The notes under the pieces: model-generated
Database searches by the model: none
What the model saw: only the letters and a program-made list of their open reading frames with translations
Told to the model about the DNA's origin: nothing
Part shown: positions 1-12,540 of the stretch, piece after piece
Layout: the number at the start of each line of letters is the position of its first letter
How positions within the stretch are numbered: position 1 is the stretch's first letter
Program-made: the position numbers and the translations under genes
DNA from: Patella vulgata
Taxonomy: Eukaryota; Mollusca; Gastropoda; Patellidae
NCBI RefSeq assembly: GCF_932274485.2
Contig: NC_065885.2
Location: forward strand, 563,001 to 627,000
Length of the DNA stretch: 64,000 nucleotides
Direction: 5' to 3'

Positions 1-46
1 ACCTAGTTTGTGTCAAGTGGACATTAAACCCCATTTCTCTCTCTTG
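1..46 (+). mobile_element. SINE family B, 3' tail only
   Basis: The window opens inside the tail of a family B SINE: CTAGTTTGTGTC, then GTTAAAC-type sequence and a short (TC)n run. The head lies outside the window or is missing. Confidence 0.65.
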
Positions 47-152
47 TCCAACATTGTGAGTTTTCTTCCGGTCCTCCGGTTTCTTCCCAATTGTACCATA
101 TGTTAGTTCCGAAATGACCTAGTTTGTGTCGTGTGGGCGATTGTATTTAGAA
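47..152 (+). mobile_element. SINE family B, internal fragment
   Basis: A second, diverged family B piece follows directly. It has the central GGTCCTCCGGTTTC block and the CATATGTTAGTTCCGAAATG segment, and lacks the tRNA-like head. Confidence 0.6.
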
Positions 153-389
153 AGCTTATCTCGTGTCTCGTGGTGTACTAATTACTTAGAGGAGAATTTT
201 AACAACCGAAATCCGCTGAAACTTAGAGAGCTTTTGAAAGTACAATAATATAACCGTATGATTATGTTTACACTCTACCCTAAAGAACAAGTTATCTAAA
301 ATTCCCTGTAAAGTTAAAAGTACTGTAAGATACTGTGTAAGAGTACAAAACAATTGAGAATATAAGTACAAGTAATAAATCATCCTCTG

Positions 390-1060
390 CCATATACTGC
401 ACAGTAAATAAATCTAATATTCCATCTTGTGCACCAGAGTTCAAACACACACTGTTCCGTACAATCTAATATTCCCTCTTGTGCACAAGTAGTTTTAAAT
501 ACACGGTTCAGTACAAGTGATCTAACACACGCTGGTCAGTTCAATCTAACACACTGGTCAATATAATCTAACATACACGGTTCAAGATGGGGTTAAACGT
601 CCACTCGACACAAACTAGGTCATTTCGGGACTAACACATGGTTCAACTTTATTTCAATAATTGGCTTGCGCGTAGGGGTCTTTAGCAATGGGAGGAAACC
701 AGAGGACCCGGAGAAAACCCACGAGATTGGACAGGCTACCCTAACCCTTGTCACGTACAACGGGGGATTCGAAAACACGCCAGTTGACTCATAGAAAGAC
801 CTTAGGATACAGCGCGCACGTGTTAACCACCCATCTTACCATACATTGTTTCACAAAGTAATCTAAAATACAGAGTTCAATGCAAGTAGTTTTAAGTACG
901 CTATTTAATTTAAGCAATCTAACTTAACTGTTCAGTAAGTGTAATCTAACATACACTGTGCAACATACGTAATCTAACATACACTGTGCAGCACAAGTAC
1001 TCTTAACATATATGGCGCAGTGCAAGTAATCAGTCATACACTGTACAGTACAAGTAATCC
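390..1060. repeat. Degenerate ~30-bp minisatellite, split by a SINE
   Basis: Variants of AGTAATCTAACATACACTG recur irregularly about every 30 bp on both sides of the SINE at 587-835. The array is old and was interrupted by that insertion. Confidence 0.6.
587..835 (-). mobile_element. SINE family B, near full length
   Basis: Reverse-oriented copy: tail GTTTAAC-like sequence first, then the central GGAGGAAACC block, the CACGTACAAC segment, and a decayed tRNA-like head ending near GTTAACCACC. It interrupts the local minisatellite. Confidence 0.75.
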
Positions 1061-1392
1061 TATTTCGTTTCGGTTTATTTTTATAGTTCAAAAATTCTTT
1101 TTACTTGTCTTTACTACACTAGGATCTGGAAGAGGTGTTATGGTACCCGCATTCTGGCTGATGTGAGGGATTAGCCTATGAAACGGTATGTTGCAACGAG
1201 TTCTTGGCGTGCGATGCACGGAACTGTGGGTATCCTAGAAACACCAACTCTGATTGATTAATCAAATGTCTGACGTCATAGGTCAAAAGCCGCTCTTATG
1301 GTACCTGACGCGACCTTCCACTACAACTGCTCAGATCTTCATGTAGTAGAGGACATCGAAAGTATTAAAAAAAAACCGAAACGAAGTATATA
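1061..1392 (+). mobile_element. Mutator-like MITE, decayed copy
   Basis: It begins TATTTCGTTTCGG and ends CCGAAACGAAGTA, and matches internally the better copies at 14556, 35078 and 57428 (for example AGGATCTGGAAGAG and GCACGGAACTG). The outer part of the terminal repeats and the target duplication are not recognisable, so this is the oldest copy. Confidence 0.65.
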
Positions 1393-1454
1393 ATCCTTGA
1401 GTGGCATTTAACGATTGAGCACATTAAAAAACAAAACACAATTTATATGAAATA

Positions 1455-1500
1455 CAATCACTGGTTTATACACATATAGCACGACGTTTCGACAAGTATT
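1455..1500 (-). mobile_element. Penelope-type terminal motif
   Basis: Contains the reverse complement of GTCGAAACGTCGTGC followed by CAGTGATTG-like sequence. The same motif occurs at 12457, 15000, 44300 and 61191, and resembles the repeated ends of Penelope-like elements. Confidence 0.4.
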
Positions 1501-2510
1501 TTAATCAGATTTACATAGAATTGAAAAGCTGTTAAATTCCGTGGATTAATAAAATGATTTTACAGGGTAATATTGTTCAAGGGTAATATTGTTGAAGAGA
1601 CAAGTTTTTACAAGTTGTGTTATATGAATTAAAAGTGTTTTATAAGTGAGTGTTGTATTATCTATAGTATGAACATATCATGGGAAAGGTAAACAGTGGA
1701 TTTCTGGTCAACTTATAACATTAATGTTGAGCTTGTAAACGACAATCTTATATTTACATAACTGTAATATATTCTCACCTGTATTATCTCACCTGTATTA
1801 CAATTCACTTACAATGTACATAACTCTGGACATCTTTCTTTCATTCAGAAATTTTCACAGAATGAAATACGTTTATGATATCGATAGAAGGTTTCGGGGT
1901 AAACTGCCTCTAGACCTGGAGTCGGAGGCAATAAATGGGTAAAAATAGCTAAAATATGATGCGACGTACTGAGAACTCGAGTTGTTTTCTTAAAGACCTA
2001 ACAGTATAAAGGTTAAGACCATACAGAATCAAAGATACGTTTGGTCCAAATGTATATTTCTTTGAATATTGAGATGTTATATGAACTACGTGGATTGTTG
2101 TATATCTAGTACCACATTCAGTAAATATGCATTTTTCAGTCGCAAAGATGAAATAAAAAAATACATGTCAGTAATGCATGTTTAATCTAAAACTCTATGC
2201 ATGCCCAGTACCGCCATAATTAAATCTCTAAAAATATCAGTCAAAATATTGTTCAATTCATTCAATATTTACGACGATATGGTGAATTACAGACGATATG
2301 ATCAACCCAGCGCCCCCTATTGTGTAAATATTTCGGTTGTCCTCTTATTAATCCCAGTGAATCGAGCTTAACTATTATTGTAAAGACGCGTCGTTTGCAT
2401 TTTCCGCTAAAATAATAAATATCTTATGGCTTTATCCACGCTAATATGTATTCAGATTGATTACTCAACATTTAGTACATAAGACATAACCAAAACACCA
2501 ACGGGGACGG
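1501..2510. other. AT-rich spacer, nothing recognised
   Basis: No convincing open frame, terminal repeat or tandem array was seen here. Confidence 0.5.
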
Positions 2511-2515
2511 GGTGG

Positions 2516-2782
2516 GGGAGGGTTAATTGGGTGGCCGAATGGTTAGCGCGTGCACGTTGAGTCAACTGGCGTCGTTTCGATTCCCCGGCTGTACATGACA
2601 AGGAGTAGGGTCGCCTGTCCAGCTTCGTGGGTTTTCCCCGGGTCCTCCGGTTTCCTCCCACTGCTAAAGACTCATACGCGGAAATGAATTATTGAAATAA
2701 AGTTGAACCCTGGGTTAGTCCCGAAATGACCTAGTTTGTGTCGAGTGGACGTTTAACCCCATTTCTCCCCCTTTCTCCTCTT
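2516..2782 (+). mobile_element. SINE family B, full length
   Basis: The head GGTGGCCGAATGGTTAGCG acts as an A-box and GGTTTCGATTCC-like sequence as a B-box, as in RNA polymerase III tRNA promoters. Then follow the central GGGTCCTCCGGTTTCCTCCC block, CCCGAAATGACCTAGTTTG, and the tail ending CCCATTTCTCC. The central block resembles conserved domains shared by animal SINE superfamilies; I could not assign it to one with certainty. Confidence 0.85.
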
Positions 2783-2937
2783 AGAATATCAACGCTAGAT
2801 GACCCCCGTCTTCCATGCAATCAGATTGAAAACAGGCATATCAATTCGGTTCGCTCACAGCAAAATGGTGGTAGCAGCATGGGCCGACTAAATTTAAATT
2901 CAACATATCTTTATGAATACTGAACGGAATTTGTAGG

Positions 2938-3038
2938 CTATAGTGCCGCTGCCCGGGGAAAAATTTGCCTCGTAGCACACCGTATGGCGCCTGTCCGTTT
3001 TCATTAACCTCGTCGCAGCAAAATAGTAGGACGTTAAA
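2938..3038 (+). mobile_element. SINE family A, 3' fragment
   Basis: It keeps GTGCCGCTGCCCGG, TAGCACACCGTATGGC and AGTAGGACGTTAAA from the family A 3' half. The head is absent. Confidence 0.7.
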
Positions 3039-4782
3039 GCGAGAAATTCTAAGAAAGTCAAAACGTAATTATCTCAATAGGTTGTCAACTCACAATTATA
3101 CGATCATAGGTGTCATTCTCACACTTAAAACTCATTTACACAGGAAAAAATAACACAATTACCTCCCTTGTTTTCTATTCTCCACCATGGAGTAGCTTTT
3201 TCAAACGTTTGAAAATGAAGAGGAAAATGATATTTTTGCCAATTTCTCAGCTGGTAATAGTGAATTATAGGATTAATAGGATAATTCTTTAACAAGGTAG
3301 GACTGTTTATGGATGCCATCGATTTTCAGGCTTAATTTAAATACCTTTTAAAAATATAACTTAAAAATTTGCAATTTCCGCTTTAAACCCCATTTCATTT
3401 CATTTATGAACGGAATTGAACCATTTTTGAATCGATATTCCTATTAGAGATTCACCTTTGTCAATATTGTAGTCAACAAGGGACCCCTTCATCTTTTTCA
3501 ATATTGTAGTCAACAAGGGACTCCAATTGCCCTAAAATGGCCTATTGCGACTTTAATTAATTGTTAAATTTGAGTACATGTTTGCGTGAATTAAGCTGTA
3601 AAACACTAGTCATTTCCTGACAAATAACGATTAGTGATTTTAATTCGCAAAACTGATAAATTGTACTGTACTTATTTAACCATCTAATTCGAATATAATT
3701 ATATATATATAGGGTTTACAACTGGTCACGTGACGATAACTTCAAACACAGATGTGCATTACAAATATATAATTATTATATATACATACATGCGAGATCT
3801 ACTGAGTATCATGCAGTATCAATATGTATTCAAACTGTATCAATATAATCAAGTATTATTCGTACTAGATCTGTAGAAATCGGGAGGCTTTGATCATTGT
3901 CCACATACACGGAAATCATAACATATCTGTTCGTTTGTGAAGACGATTTTCACAGTTTACTCAGTCGAACAAAAGGAATATAAGTTTTGTTTTGATTCAA
4001 AATAAATAGATCTCCATAGATTCTTCAACCATTTTCTTCCAATATAATAAGTTTGAGACGGGTAATATCGGAACTAACATCGAATTGTATATATTCTTTA
4101 TCAAAAAAAAAGCTCCGTTGGGTTCATTAATTTTATTGAGTGTACTAAGCGTCGGATTTAACCGACTTTGAAAAGTCAGTGAATACACGCAGTGATAATA
4201 TTGGAGATGGGGTGTGTGATATTTCTAGAATACAGACTTAACGTCATATCGTTCTGCACCGAATATACTTGATACAACTTGGGAAGTCCACATAGCTATT
4301 AAATTGAAATTATATTGTTCTATAATTACAAAAGTACAACTTTAATTCACCGAGAACAAATTCTAAACATGTAATATGATTTTTGTTCAAATTTATTTTA
4401 AGGATTAAAGTCCATGTTTCCGTGAATGTCGGCCCAGATCTATAGGCATACAAGGAAACACCTACCTAATAGTTAATACACCGTTACAGAAATATATATC
4501 ACATGAAGGTATGATATTTGTTTTCACCAGGAACAATCAAATTATAGACTAAAATGAAATAAATTGGGGCATTCCCTGTTACGTCACTGCTTATGCATTG
4601 TGCTGCAAATATATTTCCTTTAGATTTTGATAATGTTTCCAGTCGATGGTTAAGGAAATTTCTTAAATGACAACTTCCTTATAATTGAGGAAAAGATTAA
4701 AGTGAATATTTGAATTAAGGCTTGTTATGTGTATCCAGATAGATCTTGTTTATAACAGATGAAGCCCTATCAGATATTAATA
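3039..4782. other. AT-rich spacer with minor repeats
   Basis: It holds a family A tail remnant near 3386-3412, a two-copy ~40-bp direct repeat at about 3456-3530 (TCAATATTGTAGTCAACAAG), and a TA microsatellite near 3700. No gene was seen. Confidence 0.5.
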
Positions 4783-4841
4783 GTACAGTCGACGGTTTTA
4801 AAGTCGTGACAAGTCGTGACGAAAGGAAAGGGCCGACTGTA
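4783..4841. mobile_element. Tiny inverted-repeat element with TA ends
   Basis: Begins TACAGTCGACGG and ends CGGCCGACTGTA-like, so its ends are inverted copies flanked by TA. This fits an internally deleted Tc1/mariner-type MITE, but the element is only 59 bp. Confidence 0.35.
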
Positions 4842-4867
4842 CGTCTTAAGTTATATAGCATACTCGG

Positions 4868-5069
4868 GACGTGTCGATTCCCCTGCTGTACGTGACAAGG
4901 AGTAGGGTCCCCTGTTCAACTTCGTGGGTTTTCTCCGGGTCCTCCGGTTTCCTCCCCCTGCTAAAGACCCCTACGCTAAAATTGAACCATATGTTTGTCC
5001 TGGTTTGTGCCGAGTGGACGTTAAACCCCATTTCTCTCGCCCTCTCTCTCTCTCTCTCTCTCTCTCTTT
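4868..5069 (+). mobile_element. SINE family B, lacking the A-box
   Basis: Starts in the B-box region (GTCGATTCCCC) and continues through the central block to the tail CGTTAAACCCCATTTC and a long (CT)n run. It has a small internal deletion relative to full copies. Confidence 0.8.
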
Positions 5070-5177
5070 CATAAAAAGGTGATTTCCGCGCTCCTGTTAC
5101 ACATGTATATCAAACAATATGTTATGACTATCATAGTGTCCCCAGTATATCTATATTTATATCCATTTCCCTCGTAG

Positions 5178-5248
5178 TTCACAGGCTGGCGTATGACCAG
5201 TCGGGGCAGAAAAGTGTGACATCAAACCCCATTTCATTTCATTTATTT
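5178..5248 (+). mobile_element. SINE family A, 3' tail
   Basis: Has GCAGAAAAGTGTGACATC followed by AAACCCCATTTCATTTC, the family A end and its pentamer tail. Confidence 0.6.
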
Positions 5249-6127
5249 ATATCCACTTTTCATCAAGATTCCAATTAGTTTGAAGTTTGGGATATCCCCC
5301 ACGACACTTCCGAAACCGGCAAACTTTGTTCAGAACTATTTAATTTATTTTAAATCAATACGACAGTTTCCTTCAAATTCCCCTGGTGTTACATTCACAA
5401 ACGACGATCACAGCGATGTCATTTGGTTTATGGAATGCCCCAGGGTCTTTCCAACACATGATAATTACGCTCTGTTATTTTTTTATCATGTCGGAATATG
5501 CGATTGTCGCGAGTGAGGCAGCGTATGCCTACCTTTTCATTGTGAGCTAAACGCATGGGTTGTCCCACTTTCCAATATTAGATTTTTCTAGAGTCGACGA
5601 GCTCTCGTTGGTCGCTCTTTCTGCCGGACTTTGTATTTAAATACTGGTTGGGCTCCCTTGATTTCTATTCTATATTTTATTTAACAAAAATTGCATTTTT
5701 TATTTGCAATCACGTGACAATCCTTGACGAAGTTTGCATTTGAAAGAATGAACAAATAAATTGTCAAACATGAAAACCGAAATACATTTTCAACATGAAT
5801 ACAATAATAAACATAAGTAGTCAATTGATATATTCCAAAGCTGGCTTTGAAGCATGTATCTTAAAAGAATTGAATTTGAATCTATGTGAATGTATTATGA
5901 AAATCATACTATTCAAGTTCAAACCAATTTATTTAAATGAATAATAAAGAATAATTATTTACGAGCAGCTTAACAATTCAACATTTATCATCGTGAGTAT
6001 GTAGTGCATTACATAGAAAAGTTTAATCGGTAGTAAATTGCACCCGAGACTATAATTAATCGAGGAGATATAAAGCTTTTACTGGTTTCGGTGCAATTCA
6101 ATTTATTATAAATATGACATCAAATAT
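5249..6127. other. AT-rich spacer
   Basis: A 78-codon open frame at 5280-5516 has no recognisable motif and is not called. No repeats of note. Confidence 0.4.
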
Positions 6128-6265
6128 TCTGACAAACAGTACATTTATATAATAACATAGAGACCATACGACTACAACAAATAATATACTGCATTCTAAC
6201 AAACAATACATTTATATAATTACATAGAGAACATACGACTACAACAAATAAAATACTGCATTCTT
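6128..6265. repeat. Two-copy ~72-bp tandem duplication
   Basis: The block with ACATTTATATAAT, CATACGACTACAACAAATAA and ACTGCATTCT occurs twice in tandem with few differences. Confidence 0.75.
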
Positions 6266-6515
6266 TTGAAAACTAAATTTAAATAATTGACGGGCTTAGA
6301 TAATTGCTATGGTGGAGTGAAACAGGGTTCAAGGTTGCGGTATCGCTTTATTTTGAGACTAACATCCTGGTACCTTTTATTCCTAACTTATATGCCCAAT
6401 ACAAACGACAAACTTGTGCCAAATATTCCCTTTTATTATTATTTGAATTAACTAGAAATCATATAATTAGAAAGAATATACAATTATTAAAATGTTGCAG
6501 TCGTATGAGTAATGT

Positions 6516-6725
6516 TCTATGAAATGAAATGAAATGAATGAAATGGGGGTTTAACATACCACTGTTGACCTGACTAGGCTAATAAAGACGGGCATATGCA
6601 ATATAATGTACCATAAGGGAACTTTTGCCATGCCAGCCGCGATACAACCCACTCTTACACCGAATTTCACCTGTCCAAGGATCTTTTACGTGCACACCAA
6701 TGAACACACCTGAGCGACTATACGT
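6516..6725 (-). mobile_element. SINE family A, 3' half, diverged
   Basis: Starts with (GAAAT)n, then GGTTTAAC, AATAAAGACGGGCATA and GGATCTTTTACGTGCAC. Substitutions throughout suggest an older copy. Confidence 0.7.
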
Positions 6726-6729
6726 TGTC

Positions 6730-7698
6730 CCTTGAGTAAGGTTATATATTTTTATATTCTAGATATAGCATTATGATAAAGAAATAAAAGTAATGTATTA
6801 TATTTTAGTTTTCATGATATTTGTTTTTGGGGGGTTTTTGGGATGTTTTTTTTGTTATTTGATTTTCATGATTAAGGGTTGGAAAGTCTAACATGCACAT
6901 TGTAGATCATTACGTATTTTATCCATGCAAAAGTTACTGACAAAGAGCAAGGGCATCTTTCATACCTCGTGTTCAAGTACCCTAATTTACCCTACCCTTG
7001 AAGTACATCACAATAATATAACTCACGCCACTCATTACTACATGTCGATAATTTCAACAAGGGTTTAATAAAACTATTGTTCTGTCGATTGTTGTAAAAA
7101 AAAGTAGGCCGCTCAACACCCATTTCATTGTTTGGTCGATTGCAAATAAATATAAAAAAAATAAAATACAATTTCAGTTATTTCATTCGTCATTTCAAGT
7201 TCTTCTGACACTTAAATAAATACGTACATACCATTTAAATTGAACATTTTACTTGAGGCTTATTCCCCACGACCGATCAAATAGAAACATTTATATATTT
7301 AATTATATATAATTCTGTTTGATTTTATTTTCTTGAGAAAAAATTATCAATGGAAACTTTTGAAACGTCAAGAGTCCTGTGTTTTCATTTCATAAAAATA
7401 CAATATATACAACACGTGGTTACTTAGAGCGTGGGAATATTAGCTCCCATTGACATTTGTGGTTCAAGAAAATTAATTATAGCTTGCAGTGATAATCAAT
7501 TGAAGACGATTCTATATGTTTTGTAATTGACGCCCACAGCATTATATGAGATAAATTATATTTTTGACATCTACAAATCTGGGTTGCTTACTAAAGTTCG
7601 TAGATGGCTAGCTTTATACACTGAAATCGGTTTATTAAAGTAAAGATTTTTAAAGGGCATTGATATTTGATTCAAATTATATTTGGTGTTTATTTATG
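6730..7698. other. AT-rich spacer
   Basis: Nothing recognised except a single CGTGGGAA (CSL-type) octamer at 7430-7437, which is isolated and could be chance. Confidence 0.4.
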
Positions 7699-7992
7699 TT
7701 TGTATGGTGCATTACAATAATTATTACATATTTTATTTACTTTAGCAGTTTTACATCATTTACAGAAAATAATTTGTATGGTGCACTACAATAATTATTA
7801 CCTGTTTTATTTACATTAGCAGTTTTACATCACATACAGAAAATAATTTGTATGGTGCACTACGATAATTATTACATGTTCGTGTTTTATTTACATTAAC
7901 AGTTTTACATCACATACAGAAAATAATTTGTATGGTGCACTACAATAATTATTACCTGTTTTATTTACATTAGCAGTTTTACATCATACACA
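7699..7992. repeat. 74-bp minisatellite, four copies
   Basis: The unit TTTGTATGGTGCACTACAAT plus ATTATTAC, TTTTATTTAC and AGCAGTTTTACATCA is repeated four times. One copy has a small insertion near 7880. Confidence 0.85.
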
Positions 7993-7994
7993 GA

Positions 7995-8150
7995 AATAAA
8001 TCAAATAAAATGCGATTTTAACATCTTACCTTTCTTTATCAACTGGGTAATGTAGACGGTAGATGTGGCGATTTTTACCCTGACAAACGGCGATGTAGCC
8101 TATTCTTACATCGAGTTCCAGCTGACAAGGTATCTTTAACGTATACAACA
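7995..8150 (-). mobile_element. SINE family A, old fragment
   Basis: Weak match to the 3' half of family A: CTATTCTTACATCGAGTTCC and GTATCTTTAACGT correspond to CTACTCTTATATCGAATTCC and GGATCTTTTACGT. Strongly diverged. Confidence 0.5.
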
Positions 8151-10079
8151 TATATAGAAAAGTTTCTTTTACTGGGAGGGGGTATGACCAAACAATTTTT
8201 GAAATTCCAAACACAATATTGAGACCCCCCCCCCTCCATCCTAGTGTACACGAACTATATTGAGAGCGCCCCCCTCTCCTAGTGTACATGAACAATACAA
8301 TAAAATGTAATATATCACATACACGTCTTTACTTGCAATTCATCAAACTGTCATAATCACACTAAATTTAATATTACGTAATAAATAATCAAACTAATCC
8401 CTGAAATATTTATTATTCAAAAAAATATATCTATGTGCAATAGTTAGACCAAAATAACGCCTCCAGAACACATGGGATATAGTATGTTACCCAATCTCAT
8501 TCTCATATCCTCAATAAGTTATGTATTTTAAAAAATCTGCCCCAAAGACAGAATTGTTGTCAGTTGTGTTTTGGTACTTGTACACTAAATACTACCTGAA
8601 CTATAAAATATATTTTAAAAAGTCAATTAAAACTCAAATCCACAGATGACCACAAAGAATAGTTTGAAAAGTAAAAATGAACAGGTGTCTAAAAGATCTA
8701 CGATAATGTAATTATTCTTCGTCTTTATGATTTATTCTAGAAAGGTGCGTAAACCATAAATACCATGATCTATTCTAGAAATAAATACCAGGTGCCAACC
8801 TGAAATGAACTCAGGGCGACGTGTTTGCTATGGAAACGAATTTAGCACCGTGTATTTCGAATATATTCTTCTGATCAAATGATACACAGCAAGAGTAAGA
8901 ATCTCCAGGTGAAGTGTATATCATGAAACCGAGAAATCTAACCACTGAACAAGTGATGTATTAAAGGAATGATATAACAGTCTTTGTATCAGGACATAAT
9001 CATCCTTCAATGTAATGGATGAAACTAGATAACAATATAAGATAAGATAACTTGTAAATATTTATATTGTCATCAGATTTTTATTTCATGATATTTTATA
9101 TTTATAAATATATTGTAATGATAATTCACACGTGTTGTTTAGATTGGGTGGTCGACATGCTGTTATTAGAAACACGTGTAACAAAAATTCAACCTTTTGT
9201 TCAACTGTTTTTAAAATTTACAATAGCCTTTCTCAGATACGGATGATGAAATTCCTGAATTTGCATTTCAAATATCCAAACCACTTTCACAAAATACAAC
9301 TTTAAACATGTAGTGAAATCCGAAGTGCATGGATATCCGTCCAGTAAACGCATTCACCAGTCGCTAAGTGATGTTTTAATCGCAATTACGTTATTTTTAG
9401 ATTTACAATATATTGGGAGTTTTCGCATAAAAATACGATAGATTTTGCAACAAATTGAATATATACAGTTAGTCCAGAAATAAACACAAAATAAATTCAC
9501 TTGCTTAACAACTCTTACTATTTTCCTTCAAATCACATCGTTTGATATTTCCTCTCAGTGTAAATTCAATTCAAATAGTTGAGAATGAATTTACACATAT
9601 TTGTTATTAACTGTTATCGTTCTGACCTGCACTAAGGTTTTAAGAGGATAAGGCTTATAAATAGGCTGAATTTATTGCATGTTGGCTTAATGAAGCATGC
9701 ATAGAAAATAAAAGGAATATTTTTATATATATGCGTAAAACCCGTATTTAGAAAAAAACATAAAAGGAATTATTTTTTTTTATTTTAGTTGGTGATATTA
9801 AATGGGTAAAAACTAGAAGTATTAAATGATAGGGTCGGTTGTCGAAAATTAATAAATAACCTCATAAATGTATATTAGTAACAAAATAGGGTTTAATAGA
9901 TAAAATAAATTTGTATAAATAATCAAATACTTTTGATAGATAAAATAAACAGAATAGATAAAATATGTACCCAGTTAAATAATGTTTAAGTACAGATCTA
10001 TATTAAACCGATCATAAATAAAACTTAAGACGGCAGATAATTTGGTTTGCTTACTTTTCTCACGTACTGGCTGTGTTAC
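8151..10079. other. AT-rich spacer
   Basis: Contains C-rich runs near 8220-8275 and a short inverted CACACGTG pair around 9130-9178. No gene or clear element was recognised. Confidence 0.4.
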
Positions 10080-10235
10080 ACACCCACAAATTATCGCGTG
10101 ACAAAGAGAATGTCGAATCGTGTCGGAGCGCGTTCCGTTCTTTAGAATGTATTAGCACGTGTAGTAACGTCAGATTAAGGCCTACTTATAAAGCGCGGTT
10201 AGCCAGGTGCACGCGGTGTGATATATAGGTACATC
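10080..10235 (+). promoter_or_regulatory. Promoter-like CpG-rich patch
   Basis: In otherwise AT-rich DNA this 150-bp patch is rich in CG and carries GCACGTGT, AACGTCAG (CRE-like) and CTTATAAAGCGCGG, a plausible TATA box near 10189. No coding exon follows recognisably on the plus strand, so this is a low-confidence guess. Confidence 0.25.
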
Positions 10236-11298
10236 GTATATCTCCAAACTTAATCTACATAACTTTTATCGACAAATAGAACATGTTTAAACACGTTTTA
10301 CAGTAATATGTATTTAGTTTATATGTAGGTAGACTGGTTTTAGTCAACATAATAAACTTTATGACATCAATCAGAGTTCAAATATCAGATCTTCCAACCA
10401 TAAAATTAGTTTTGTCTATTATATCATAACGTCAGCGAGCAGAATGACGTCATCAAACCGCTTTGTTTGAATTTAACAAAAAAAAAAAAAAAACTGAAAA
10501 AAACAAAAACAAACTCCAAGATATATAGGAAAATAAGTGCCACAAAGTTGCATATTATGACCGACATAAGTCATATGATTTCTATATATTAAAAACCAAT
10601 GTTACTTTTCCCATTTTGGTAAACATATCTTTGACAACATTAATATATTTTAAATATATTTTATTTACCTAATTATTTCTCAAGTAAGATACGTGTTGAA
10701 TTAAACAGACACTGGCATGAGTGATATATTGTTCTTATAAAAACACATAGTCAATTAACTCTTTACAACCAAATATCAACTGGCCCCTGGGTTATAGAAC
10801 CTTATTAAACTAGCCACTGGCTATTGCGCCAGATATAATTTAGACGAAGCATTACAGTCTAAACAATGGAGGGATTAAGTATTGGTCATTAACCAAACTC
10901 TCTATAAAACGAACTATTGTTTTAGATTTCAACTCAGAAGCAATATTTTATAGTTTAATTGTCAATGTGTCATAATTGTCTATTATATATTTTGTAGAAT
11001 TGTATTTAAAACATAGAGTGAGCTATGGTTTAGAACAGATCGGATCTTTCTCTTTCTTGTAAATATTTGTTGATTTATCTATGTTTAATAAATCACATAG
11101 ATGTTACTTTGACTTAGTCTTAATTTTATAAGACCAGAAACAACGTGGTCACAATATATTGGAAATAGTTTTATATCGGTACAAAATTACAATATATATG
11201 TTGGGATTAGTTATAGTTATATTAAAATTAACTACATTATTATATTAGGTATTATCGCAAATAGGGTATTCTACAGCTGTCCACTAATTCGGGATATT
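10236..11298. other. AT-rich spacer
   Basis: Includes a poly(A) run near 10480. Nothing else recognised. Confidence 0.4.
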
Positions 11299-11470
11299 CA
11301 GGGGCGGATCCAGGATTTTCAGAGTAAATTACGATTTCCAACCTAAACTGACTGATAATTCTTTTCCCGCTAGAATATATGAGGTAAAAAATTATTCCTA
11401 ACCGCAAAAAACAGGGCGGGGGAGGGGTGCGCCGGGTGCACCCAAACCCCCACCCCTGGATCCGCGTCTG
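11299..11470. mobile_element. Short TIR element (CAGGGGCGGATCC type)
   Basis: Left end CAGGGGCGGATCCAGG and right end CCCTGGATCCGCGTCTG are inverted copies, with ATATT on both outer flanks as a possible target duplication. At 172 bp it is a non-autonomous DNA transposon; the superfamily is uncertain, possibly hAT-like. Confidence 0.6.
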
Positions 11471-11475
11471 ATATT

Positions 11476-12115
11476 GTCAGTCTGATTAATACTAGTGGAG
11501 TTCCGGAGCAATGACATGGAGTCTTAATACTGGACCTGTAGATATTTTTCCTATAATTACTCAAGATTTGATCTGTGTCCAGTTTTAATACCAAACCCGT
11601 ACTTGTCTATATGATTTTTTTTATAAGAATACGAAGCGTTCTTTTCTAATATACACGATAAGATATGACGACTTGGAGCAACACCGACTGATTTTGGTGA
11701 TCATAAGATCAAATAAGGTGACAGGTATTGTGATTTACACTAACTTTGATTATATCACAGATTAATTCAAATATCACACCAATCCGATATCTTGAAGTTA
11801 ACATTTTAACAAGGTATATTTCATCAGATTCCTCAGTTAATTCACAGTATGTACTCGATGATCTAAAACCTAGGATTTTTTCTGGTATTTAATTGGTTAT
11901 TTTTCTCGTGCACGGCTTTAATTAAAGTTAAGCATACAGGCAATAAATCGCCGTAAGACATGCACTAATATAAACATCTATGTATTTTGTACCCCTCTTA
12001 TTTTGTCTGTCTTGTATTGTATTTTAGAGAAATATTTTAGTCAGGGTAACTGAGTACATAAGTCATGATTATTTACAAAATGATTGTTATTTATTTAAGT
12101 TATGCGATGTGGTTT
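11476..12115. other. AT-rich spacer
   Basis: No gene or repeat recognised. Confidence 0.4.
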
Positions 12116-12135
12116 AACGTCTGTTTTATCGGCGA

Positions 12136-12350
12136 AATGAAATAAAATGAGATTTTACGTTCCACTCTTCTGCACCAACTGGGCAAACGAAGACGGTATG
12201 CAGTGTGCTACTAGAGTAATTTACTTCAATAGAGATGAGTATGTTTAGGGTGATTTGTAGCAGGCCAGTTAAGTAAAAAGGTGTGTTCTAAATGAAATGG
12301 GATTTAGCGTAAGACTTTTCTGCCCCAACAAAGCTAATGAAAATGGGTGG
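12136..12350 (-). mobile_element. Two SINE family A 3' ends
   Basis: Two successive reversed tails: AAATGAAATAAAATGAGATT at about 12136 and AAATGAAATGGGATTTAGCG at about 12291. Each is followed by diverged family A sequence (ACGAAGACGG, AATGAAAATGG). Confidence 0.55.
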
Positions 12351-12456
12351 TACATGTAGTCTGATATTATCCTCTTTTTTTTAAATCGCATACTGCATTT
12401 GATATACGATTAATCCTACTCCAGGAGTAATTAACACAAGACAATTTTATAGGAAA

Positions 12457-12540
12457 CAATCACTGATTTTATTCTAAAAGCACGACGTTTCAACAAATAT
12501 CCTCTTATCGTTATCAGCTTATCGTTATTAAGCACAATGA
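12457..12540 (-). mobile_element. Penelope-type terminal motif
   Basis: The reverse strand reads a CTGATAACGATAAGAGGATA segment followed by GAAACGTCGTGCTTTTAGAA and CAGTGATTG. This is the longest version of the motif in the window and lies 330 bp from a Penelope-like coding fragment on the opposite strand. Confidence 0.5.
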
